From positions 751,633 to 815,632 of the forward strand of contig VXAZ01002109.1 in assembly GCA_013399875.1 (NCBI GenBank): a stretch of DNA of 64,000 nt, read 5' to 3'. This document shows, one piece after another, positions 35,990-45,900 of the stretch (position 1 is its first letter; each line of letters begins with the position of its first letter). This stretch comes from Gymnorhina tibicen. Its lineage: Eukaryota; Chordata; Aves; Passeriformes; Artamidae. The notes beneath the pieces were generated by a model that saw nothing but the letters and a program-made list of their open reading frames with translations, was not told the DNA's origin and did no database searches. A program made the position numbers and the translations under genes.

Positions 35990-37063
35990 CTAAAAAACAC
36001 TTTCCTGCCTTTGCAAATTGACCGTTACTCCCTCTAACCCATCCATGGGTCCGCTTGACATCGACCTGGCTGACATGGTCCTGCCAGAGAATAAACTTTC
36101 CCTTCTGTTTTCCAAGCTGTCGCTGAGCAGTAGGTTAGGGCGAAACAATTGCATGAATTTCTGGTAAAATTCTTTCGACGCAAAATAATAAATGAAGGGA
36201 TCTATGCAGTTGTTGAGGCAACTGAGGCACAAGGTGAGCTTGTAGGCAGGGTACAAACTGCTTTTGTAAAATAGGCGGCTGATCATATGCGCAAGTAGGA
36301 TGAAGTTATTGGGGGCGAAGCAAGTGATGAACACCAGAAGGACAATTGTTGCCAGGTATATGGATCTAGTCTTCTGCCTATTACCATATCTGTTTGATGT
36401 CTGAATTAGCTTCCTAATGATACCGATGTAGCATCCAACCGTTACAACAAAAGGGATCAGGAAGAGCATAATGAATAAAGCGAGGAGAAAGGCTACCCAA
36501 GCTCCAAAGGAGGGCAGCATATCCCATTTTAGGACATCAAAACAGGTTACAATCCCTAATTCTTTCACTTCATAGGTCAGATCTGCAGTTTCTAGTGGGT
36601 AGAAGGCTAGTAGCAAGGAAGTCCACATAGCTAGGCAGGCAGCCAAGGCATACCTTTTTCTTCTCCACTTGACCAGCTTCAAGGGGTGTACCACACCCAT
36701 GTACCGCTCCATGCTGATAAAGGTCATGGTCAGTATGGAAGAATACATGTTGGAGTAGAACATCACTGTCACAAGGCTGCAAAGAGTCTTTCCAAATCTC
36801 CAGTCATTGTTTTGGATGTGATAAATAATCTGGAAGGGAAAACAGCAGGCCAGCATAAGGTCTGTGATGCTTAAGTTGATCATGAAGATAACAGAAGGTG
36901 TTTTGGGTTTGATGTGACAGCAGAGCACCCAAAGGGAGAACAAGTTGCCAGGGATGCTGATCAGAGCCACCACCGTATACACAATTGGGAGGGTGATGGA
37001 GACAGTTTTATTCTGGAGCATTGCCAGTGTCAAAACATCCAGATGGGATTCGTTTTTAACCAT
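35990..37063 (-). CDS. P2RY8: P2RY8, G protein-coupled receptor (G alpha 13-linked)
   Basis: A complete 357-residue class A receptor in one exon, close to the 359 residues of human P2RY8. Family knowledge: P2RY8 signals through G alpha 13, responds to S-geranylgeranyl-L-glutathione and keeps B cells in germinal-centre follicles. Seen: N-glycosylation sequons at Asn4 and Asn18; seven hydrophobic segments; GN at 39-40 in TM1; SITD with Asp68 in TM2; probable disulfide Cys95-Cys174; ERY at 119-121 in place of DRY; CFAP at 248-251 in TM6; DPFIY at 288-292 in TM7; and the diagnostic C-terminus LQRQESVF shared with human. The ATG at 37063 has A at -3 and G at +4; the stop is TAG at 35992-35990. Downstream gene ASMTL runs in the same direction, as in human PAR1. 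Confidence 0.97.
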   Translation of the reverse strand: MVKNESHLDVLTLAMLQNKTVSITLPIVYTVVALISIPGNLFSLWVLCCHIKPKTPSVIFMINLSITDLMLACCFPFQIIYHIQNNDWRFGKTLCSLVTVMFYSNMYSSILTMTFISMERYMGVVHPLKLVKWRRKRYALAACLAMWTSLLLAFYPLETADLTYEVKELGIVTCFDVLKWDMLPSFGAWVAFLLALFIMLFLIPFVVTVGCYIGIIRKLIQTSNRYGNRQKTRSIYLATIVLLVFITCFAPNNFILLAHMISRLFYKSSLYPAYKLTLCLSCLNNCIDPFIYYFASKEFYQKFMQLFRPNLLLSDSLENRRESLFSGRTMSARSMSSGPMDGLEGVTVNLQRQESVF

Positions 37064-37107
37064 TATTCACAAGTGGGTTGTTGATCCCTGTAAGCTGGCT
37101 GGATCAT
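37063..37107 (-). CDS. Upstream ORF (14 codons plus stop) overlapping the P2RY8 start
   Basis: Minus-strand ATG at 37107-37105 opens a 14-residue frame (MIQPAYRDQQPTCE) that stops at TAA 37065-37063. The last A of this stop is the A of the P2RY8 ATG, giving TAATG. Such stop/start overlaps can allow reinitiation or repress the main frame. Whether it is translated cannot be judged from sequence. Confidence 0.4.
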   Translation of the reverse strand: MIQPAYRDQQPTCE

Positions 37108-37131
37108 ATCATGAACACTTGGCTTGAAAAC
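37064..37131 (-). promoter_or_regulatory. P2RY8 5' UTR part of the coding exon, with 3' splice site
   Basis: Read on the minus strand, a pyrimidine-rich tract ends in CTCCTCTAG just before 37131, a good splice acceptor. That leaves a 68-nt leader ahead of the start codon. Human P2RY8 likewise has its coding region in one exon with noncoding leader sequence spliced from far upstream, so a first exon is expected at higher coordinates, here or off the window. The leader contains two upstream ATGs. Confidence 0.7.
37104..37112 (-). CDS. Minimal upstream ORF ATG-ATA-TGA in the P2RY8 leader
   Basis: A two-codon frame plus stop, read on the minus strand, whose last bases overlap the ATG of the longer upstream ORF. 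It is present only if the leader includes this stretch, as the acceptor at 37131 predicts. Confidence 0.3.
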   Translation of the reverse strand: MI

Positions 37132-37375
37132 CTAGAGGAGAAATGTCAAGTGAGAAAAGCAATATGTCAAAACAGAAATTAAGAACATAAGTCCTCTATT
37201 AATCAACTAACAAAAATTCTTTAGTTTGACAGATTTTCTCTGAATGCACTGAATTCATTAAAATTACTTTCTGAAAACTCTTGCCTCCCTCCAAATCATC
37301 GTAATGTTTTACCAGTCTCACTTCTTCCTGTCTTGGAACAGCTACCTTTCCCCTGCTGAATGGTTTTCTGATACT

Positions 37376-37670
37376 TAGAATCATAGAATCATTAAGGTTG
37401 GAAAAGACCTCCAAGATCATGGAGTCCAGCCTTTGAGCAAACACCACTTGTCAATTAAATCATAGCACTGATTGTTGTTAACCAGCACCCCTAGGTTCTT
37501 TTTCACTGGGCAGCTTCCCAGCCACTCTGCCCCAAACCTGTAGTGCTGCGTGGGGTTCTTGTGACCCAAGTGCAGGACTTGGCATTTCACCTTATTGAAC
37601 CTCGCACCATTGACCTTGGCCCATCAATTCCTCCCATCCAGACTGCTCTGCAGTCTATTCATTATCACAC
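37376..37670 (-). mobile_element. CR1 fragment with internal deletion
   Basis: Reverse CR1 tail GAATCATAGAATCATTAAGG and GGAAAAGACCTCCAAGATCA at 37378-37422, then a jump near 37470 into a distant CR1 part (AACCAGCACCCCTAGGTTCT ... TTTCACTGGGCAGCTTCCCA). The middle several hundred bases are missing. It sits about 250 bp upstream of the P2RY8 coding exon. Confidence 0.85.
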
Positions 37671-40600
37671 CTACTATGTTACTGTAACATAAAGAAAATC
37701 ACATATCACAAGTTGAAATTCAGTTGATGTCTCTATGAGATCACTAGTCCATAGATTCTCCATGAGCTAAATCCATCGTTTCTACTCTAGATGTCATGAC
37801 CTTGATTTCTGTAATGCTCAATATCTTCTGACCTTTTTCTCCCCCAGCTAAACAGTGATCCATTTCAAGTAAGGGCTGGATTTAAAATTTTTTCATTTGT
37901 TTTCAACTTAGGGAAAGGAGAACATGCATTCAATGATTCTTGCTATATTTATAATATAAACAGAATATAAGGAAAAAAACATGAGAACCAGGGACAGATT
38001 GCAGTTGCCTGGACTGGTTTACAGGCTAGAGAAGCCCCCTTCTACCAAGAAGAAAAACTATGTAGCTTCAGTTTCTGCAAAATGTAAGTTATTTTAAAAC
38101 GTTCTGTTTGCAGCTGTCTTATTTGCATCATCTGTAATTCTGCAAAATTAGTTTCAGTTTTGCAGTCTGCAAAGCAGACCCATGCTTTCACTGTCTGGTT
38201 TACATAGATCTTTCTTGGCAGATGCAATAGCTCATGGTTTAGCCTATTTATTTTAAGCAGTGTAGTAGCATTCAGCAGCTGCAGGAAAGAACCCACGCCT
38301 CAATGTGCTACGTGTGTGCTTGCTTTCATTAAACTGCAAGTACAGAGAGGCACAAAAGTACAGTGCTGGAAAAGTGAAGAAATGGCAACGAATGCCTGTA
38401 AAGGCAGAGGAGAGATCTACAGTAGGTTCTGTGAAGAGTTACAATAAGGGCTGAAGAGGTGCCAGGCCAAGTCAGCTGATAACTGTGGGCACATCTCCGC
38501 TGTTTAATAACAGGCACAGAGTGGGTTCAGGCACACTCCTGCTTGTGGACTCTCATCACCTGCACCATTTATTCCAAGCATCTTGTTGCAAGACAGCCCT
38601 GCTGTAGGAGGTTAGAATAAAAAATATAGGTGCCAGTTGACTGGTTCAGGTCACTGAACTTCATCTCTTGTTAAAAAGACCTTTAATTTGTGTGGTCATA
38701 GGCCATGAGCAGTGTAACTGGTCAGTCCCTCGAAAGACCACAACCTGTGGTGCTGGGAAATTCCATAGCTGGAAATAACCATTCTGACAAAAACCGTGCT
38801 TTCTGAGAGAGGCTTTTACTGAAAAACTTGCTTTCTGAACCACTGGTGATTCCTGAGACCTGGCAAATGTGAAGTCTCTACTGGAGGCTGCAGTGCAGTA
38901 AAGAGATAATCAACTCAGAAAAACCTGAGTGCAGATCCAGAAAAAGGTACAGCTACAGCAGTAAGCTGCTCAGTGGGGGCTTACTGAGGTTCTCTCTTGA
39001 TCTGCTCTTTTGACATAGTGCTTCAAATGTCAGCTAAAAATATTCAGAAGTGGTGAGAGTCAGTATCAAGAAAGTGATATTGACTAATGTTGCTTCCAGC
39101 TGAGTTCTATGAAGCCTAGAAAAAGGAACAAGAAAATAGGAATTGCAAAGATGTCAGAGATGTACATATATCATGCACATGACACAGACCAAACATGTTT
39201 CAAATAGTGAAGTGATCATCAAATGAGCACAATTGCCAAAAGCCCTTTGAGCCAAATCCGTTGCAAATAAAATTCAGTTCTTGTCAGGGGAGCTATACCA
39301 AGAATTAAACTAATTCTTCATTTTTCAGGCTGACTTGAAAAACCTCTCACTGTCATATAACTCTTGGGAGAAAAGCCTTAATGCTCTTCATTTCAACTCA
39401 TATGTCTGTGAATTACCATAGCCAATACTTATTCATGTAGTCTGTTACCTCAAAAATCCTTCTCAAGTAGCACCCCTTTGTGCCTAACAATTCTACACTT
39501 CTCAAAACAGAAAATTGTTGTCTATATCAGAGTATCCACAGAGCTCTGATAGTATACCTTTGCAAGTGAAAGATATTTACTATCACAGGCTCCTAGATAC
39601 TATTCCTATAGAAATTACAGGAACTTGGGGAGGTAGGAGTATAGGCGAAAATTTCCATTAAATCTGTCACACTGGTCATAAAGCTATCTAGTATGTCTCA
39701 CATTTTGGTTTGTGTTAATCTCAAACGTATTTTCTTCTGTGCTTGCTTTTTCTGAGAGTACATCCTGATAAGAAGGAGATAAACAATGCACTCATAGATG
39801 CTGCCGAATGTAAAACTGTCAGCATTCACGGCCTGACTAAAGGCAACTTTTATGCACTCGTGGAATGCTACTGTCAGTAAAATACAAGTGCCTCCAAATG
39901 TAGGCACCTCTTGAACTGGAGTTGAAAGACATCAGATTTTGTGGTTATATGCCTACAAAAGCTCTCCAAAAAGACCTACTCAGGTCTGCTTGACATGGTT
40001 TTCAGTAATAAAGATGTCCATCTCAACGACCAAAAGAATCATGTGGTGGTTCCTTTAGAGTCTTCTGCAGGGGAGAAGGGGGCATGCAAAGCACACAAGA
40101 CTGATGTCGCATGTTATTCTTGAGGGCAATTAGCCTCTTGGGGAAATGTGGAGTACAGAAAATCCTCCTCCCAATTTCATCTTTCCTTTTGCTAGGTTCT
40201 CTCAGGCTCCAATCCTGAATTTCTTGGCAGGAAAGCCTGGACTAGATGAAATTCCTGCTCTGATTCACCCTTACTTGCAATTATTTGCTTTTTAAATGCC
40301 CAGGTGTGTGGCGTTCGGCTGGGATAATTTTCTTCACAGTGGCTGCTATGAGATTATGTTTTGGATTTTTGCTGAACACGGAGTTGACAATAGAGAGATA
40401 TTTTTGTTGTTGCTGAGCAGGGCTTACACAGAGCCACCACACTGCATTTTGTAGTGCCACGCTGGCAAGAAAGTTGGGGGTACATGAGAGAGTGGGAGGA
40501 GACACAGACAGGTGACCCAAACTGACCAAAGGGATATTCCACACTATACAACATCATTACCAGTATATAAAGTAGAGGGAAGGAGGAAGGGAGGACCATT

Positions 40601-42275
40601 TGGAGTGATGGTGTTTGTCTTCCCAAGTAACCCTTTCATGTGATGGGGCCCTGCTTTCCTGGAGATAGTTGAACACCTGTCAGCCCATGGGAAACAAAAA
40701 TTTAATTCCTTGTTTTGCTTTGCTTGTTTGCACGGCTTTTGCTTTCCCTGCTAAATTGTCTTTGTCTCAACCTACAAGTTTTCTTCCTTTTACCCTTTCA
40801 AATCTCTCCCCAGTCTTGCCTAGTGGGGGCAGAGCAAGCATCTGTGTGGGGCTTGGTTGCTGGCTGGGGTGAAACCATGACACCAGGTTAAGCTGCTGGA
40901 ACCACAATGTACCATTTCAATGTACTTTACTGCTCCCATTGCTGCGTCTATTGGGATTTAGTTAATGCTGTGTTTACATTTTCATCTTGTTCAGGGTAAT
41001 TTTATGTCCTTCCCTCACTGCACCCGCAGTCTCTGTCTGTGTCTTGTGGTTTAATTGGAAAAGGTAAAGAGAGAAAAGAATCTCTCTTTAGAGGTTTAGA
41101 ATTAGAGTCCTCTTACATTTTATGAGTTGTTTCCTTTCAATTTCAGGTTTCAAACACAATTTGAATCAGTGAAGCTTGCATGGATTTTAAAATATCCACC
41201 CTAAGATATGGTTTCATATGCATAATCTGTAAAAATATAGTTCTGTTACATAAATTTTCCTGTTAGAAATACATGTTTTTTCTTCATTTTTGGGAGAACT
41301 ATATTTAAAATATGACAGACCAGTGGACATACAGATAGACTGAAACAAATACTCAATAAGGATTCTTCAAGTGACATGATCTAGTCTTATTGACATTTAC
41401 ATCAGTCCTCAATCTTCTGACATAGAAGGAGAAATGTTAAGCTTTTCTGCTTGCCTTATTTCTGAAATATTTAGTGGATGTATGTGTATTAGTCTCATAT
41501 TAAGTACTAAAAAACCTCTGGATTAATACTCACTAAATCCATGTAGGATTTTTTTGCTACTCTTTGTACTCACTGGCTCGTGGCACTCGGCACAGAAAAC
41601 TCACTTGGAAATTCAGTGGCATCAGGTTTTCATCCAAGCTGTAACCATAAGCTAAGGTGACAGTTGCTTAACGCTGTTCTGACAGGAATAGTGATTTCTT
41701 TCCCTTCAGTTGACAAAAGATGATAAATAAAATATTAAAGGATGTACTGAAAATCAAACAGTAAAAAACCACAAATATCTATGTTATTTCTTTGCTATTG
41801 AAGAGTAACAGTAGAGATGTCTCTATTTTTAGAGAACTGCTAAATTAAACTGATGTGTTTTCTCTCATATCTGTTATCTTCCTGTTGTCAACGTCAAGTG
41901 CACCTGTGAAAAAGACTGAAAAGCCTGTGAGCAAAGTTAAGACGGGAATTGCCAATTTATAAAAACTTTTGAGATCTGTTTTGTGATTTGAGATGGAAAA
42001 ATAAATCTCAAAATATATCATGCAACGGAAAGCCTTTCAAAACCTATTGTGTTTCATAATTTTCGGTTCACTACCTGTCAAAGCACTATTGCATAGGGAG
42101 AAAAGTTCATTTTGCCTAAACTCCTTGATATTGTTATGCTTTTAGAAAACCACCCTTCTAGCTGAAGAGTGTAGGATGATATGCTTCAGATTACAGGAAA
42201 AATAAACTGAAATGTGGTTTCAACTCAGTTGCAAATAGATTCAGAATGAAGGAAAGTGAAAGCACAGATTTTATT
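37671..42275. other. Probable P2RY8 intron 1, nothing recognised
   Basis: AT-rich, no CR1 tail and no coding-like frame. Assigned to the intron only because the acceptor at 37131 requires an upstream exon; the position of that exon is unknown. Confidence 0.5.
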
Positions 42276-42280
42276 GTAAG
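42276..42280. repeat. Left target-site duplication GTAAG
   Basis: Matches 42950-42954 exactly; the two immediately flank the TGTGGG...CCCACA element. Confidence 0.6.
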
Positions 42281-42949
42281 TGTGGGATTCTGTTTTGAAT
42301 TCCACCTGTTGATCTTGCTGTGCCTTAAATCATTCCTCCCCTGCTGGGGGAGGACTTCTGAGTCCTTGCCTGGATTTTGGTTAATTAACGGACATTCAGC
42401 CTTCTCTGCTCTCAGATAGTTTATTAAGTCTTATCAGAAAAGTTAGGACTACAGCAGAGGGACGTGCATGCTGAGGAAAATGCGCAGAATGCCGCCGAAA
42501 TCAAGATAACACGGCGTTTTTAAAGCTAAACAATCCAATCAGTGTTTGAAACGACAGATATTTTCACTTTTCTACCAATATTCAACAAATGTTTTTAAAA
42601 CGTCCACAGGAACTGCAGAATTTTCTATCCAATCACTTTAAACAATTTTGCTGCATTAAATGGAGTAGTAAGAAGAAGAAGAAGAAGGTTATAAAACAAC
42701 AACAATCCTCCATTTTGGAGTTTTTGCTTTTTATCTATTTGCTACTTTAACAAACCCAACACCTTTATATTTTCACCCTGTGCTACCTTACATAATATTC
42801 TGTCATCTAGTTCACACCGCAGTGCATTCAACTTCTTCCCAGAGAGTTGGCAGCTTTCTCCATGGACGGAGGTCAAAACCATGTGTTCCAGGGGGGTAAA
42901 ACTCCTTAAAACAGGCAGGGAAATATTCCCTGCACTCTGGACGCCCACA
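42281..42949. mobile_element. Probable solo LTR of an endogenous retrovirus
   Basis: The 669-bp stretch begins TGTGGG and ends CCCACA (perfect 6-bp inverted ends of TG...CA type) and is flanked by identical 5-bp repeats GTAAG at 42276-42280 and 42950-42954. It is richer in CpG (about a dozen) than its surroundings, as expected for a younger insertion. TATA-like motifs are TATAAAA at 42690-42696 on plus and TATAAAGG at 42762-42769 on minus; AATAAA lies on minus at 42420-42425, so minus orientation is slightly favoured. No internal viral genes are present. A 5-bp duplication would suit an ERVL-like family, but the family was not identified. Confidence 0.65.
42671..42688. repeat. (AGA)n microsatellite inside the LTR
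   Basis: Six AAG/AGA units directly before the plus-strand TATAAAA motif. Confidence 0.85.
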
Positions 42950-42954
42950 GTAAG
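42950..42954. repeat. Right target-site duplication GTAAG
   Basis: Partner of 42276-42280. Confidence 0.6.
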
Positions 42955-45900
42955 CACTTAGAAAAATCCTGTTAATAGTTTTTCATCAATGCAAGTGTAG
43001 CTGAAGAATGTATTTTGGTTTTCCTTAAAAGACTGCTTTTTAGAGCATTTTTATTTTATGTTATTTTTTTACTTATTCAGTTTAATACTATTACAAAGCA
43101 GGAACAAGAGCTGAAGGGTTAGGATAGTTTATGTCTACCTAACTGTAGATAAAACTGGAGAAAACTTAGGGATTCTCAGTACAGAGTTCCTGCTGGGTTT
43201 TCAACCCCTCCTGGACTGTCAGAATTTACTACTGAGATGACTGAAGCAAGTAAAAGCACATAAAACAAATGCTTAATTTCTATTGTAGACTGAGTGTGAG
43301 GAGAAGAAGGAGTCGGGAAGGCAAGGAGCCAAGAGTCAGTAATCTTGAGCTATGGGAAAACACTTTGATATTTAGATAGAGTAAGGGGTTTTAATATGAG
43401 GAACAAGAAGAAAAAGTGCCCTTTTGTAACACATCTCAAGTACAGTTCCTAAAGCATCGTTCATGCAATTCAGAGAAACACTTCTGCAAATGTTCAAGTT
43501 CACCAAACTGAGGAATGTAAATGAGTTTCATCCACGATTGAATGTTTCCTAAACTGAACGTGGGCCTTACCGAAAGAAGCTGCAGGTTTTGTCTTGATGG
43601 TTCTTTCTCACTCTTGCAATAAACTTTCATGCAAATTTCAGCTTGCAGGGTTAGATCTCTACATCTCTAAAACCCAAGCATTTGGTTCACTCAGTGAAGA
43701 TGTGAACCTAAGTCTTCTAAGAAATTTCTTTGCACTTGGGCTTCCTTGTTCTTCTAGCCAATTGTTTTCCTATTGTTTTGTTCTGAGTATCATTATTACA
43801 AAGGTCAGAAACTGTTGCCAAGCCTGTAGTTATGTTATCACAAAGGCATTATTTGATGTTGTAGTTTACCTTCTTTTAAGAAGAAATATGTTTGGGAAAT
43901 GACACTTCTATCCTCTGTGCACTAGCGTGTGCAAGTATTACTGAGCAAAGAAAACAAAACAAAAATGAAAGCGTCTAACTGGCTGTGATACTCCTGGCCT
44001 CCTATGCCATGGATAACTCAGATAAAGGACATAAGTAAACCATATGTATACTTTCACTGCAAAAGCTGGCATATTTTTTACAATGAAAAAGTTACACTAT
44101 AACCATTATATTAATCAAAAACTCTTTCAGAGACAAATGTCAGTCTTTATCTTAGTACACCCAGACAAAGTAAACCCTATGGTGGTTATAGCTCTGACCT
44201 CAAACAGTCAGGGCAAGGCAAAACCAAAGTGTCTCCTCTCCGCAAGTGTTTCATATTGAGAGGTAAAAAAACCTCTATTTTTTCAGCAAGAAAATATAGA
44301 AGCCTCACCAGCTTTCATGTAGTGGAGGGGTGCATACCTCCAGCTGTTAGAGCTTGTCAGCAGTATCATTGTAGAGAAAAACAACTTTATTCAAAAGCGA
44401 AGAAAAATAATGCTGTCATTTCTGCCTGCTAGGGAGTGCTTCTGTTCTCCAGCCTGACAGAGTGCAAGCAGGCAGTTTCCAAGATTGAACAAGAAAATTC
44501 TTACTGTGAAATTTAAATATACAGATGACAGGGAAAGAAATCCACATGCAAATACTGCACCGAATTTTCAGAACTAGCTAAGTAGTAAAATTAACTGTAC
44601 ATATCTACTTTCAAATTTCCTGTGTCTGTCCTGGACTATGAAGTTTTGTTGATAGTTGAATTTTAGTTCACTTGAACCTTCACCTTTTCTAACGGTAAAT
44701 CAGCAAAGTCAGGATTCTGTGCTGGTGTTAGCAACATTCACCCCAATTTAGGTAAAATTTGCATAAACACACCCACTGTCATCTGTGTTAATAAGCCAGT
44801 TCAGAGTGAAACTCATCAATGTGGTCTTTAAAAGGTTATTTCTGCAGTGGTTAGGTTCTTGGAAATAGTAAGTCTGTGGCCCAATATTGACAAAAACCTC
44901 TCAGCATCTAAATTATTACTTTACAGTTCAAGTGCTAGTTAGATTACAAAATAAAGCAGTTTGCAGTTTTCTTTATCAGTGTGCAAGTCAGCTTATAAAA
45001 AAGCTATGAGCAAAACCTTAGTTCAGTTGAAACCCAAGCTGTGTAACTCCACTGATAGATTTTGAAGGCTGGTTTAAGTTTCAGTCAGAGTAAGCATCCT
45101 AAACTGGATTTAAAGAGGTTCCAATTTAGGGTCTAATAGGTAGAGTATTACATTTATGTTGGTCTTTCCTACATAAGCAGACTTTGTAAACTTAATTTTT
45201 TGAAGACATATTTTAAATAAGATTAGCAAAGATAAGGCAACAGAAGAGTTCAACATAATAGCTCAGGAATTCTTTCTAAAGGACATAGAGTCCTCTGTGA
45301 TCACTGCCCATATGCACACTTGTATTTCCCAACAGCACAAGGTAACTTGCCTCTGGATGAAACAATGCTGTCTTGCACAAGGAGGAAGAGCCATGCAAGC
45401 AGTTCCTGAAACTGCTGATTCCTGGCCAGGAACCTTCACTTAAACAGACCACAGTGTTTGTCAGATGGTGCATGACCATGAACAGCTAGCTTGTAAACCT
45501 CCTTTTAACTGCTCTGGCAGACATCCTGCATAGTGTGGAGTTACCCTGTGCCAGAGGGCCCTCCTGCAGGTACCTTGGCCTTGACTTGTGGCAAGATGGT
45601 GAAGACACATGTTTTTATAGAACTTTGACCACAGAAATGCCTGATCTAATTGAAATTTAAATAACACATGAACTGATTTCCTTTAAATTTTTAAATACTG
45701 TCTGTATCCAGGATTGACAGACAATGGCTTCTGGTCAGCAACTACTTCCCTCTACAAGTAATTGCCTCACATAGCTGTTATGAGAGTCAGAGGAAAAATG
45801 TAGTTGATCATTTCCCTTCTGACCTCAGATTCCAGGAGAAGAGTTTAACAGTTTATTGGCACAAAGCATTTGTGGTAGGCAATATGACAGATTCCTAAGA

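Noticed and set aside
42742..42957. 71-codon minus-strand frame
   Set aside because: Lies in the probable solo LTR and runs past its end; no retroviral protein similarity seen.
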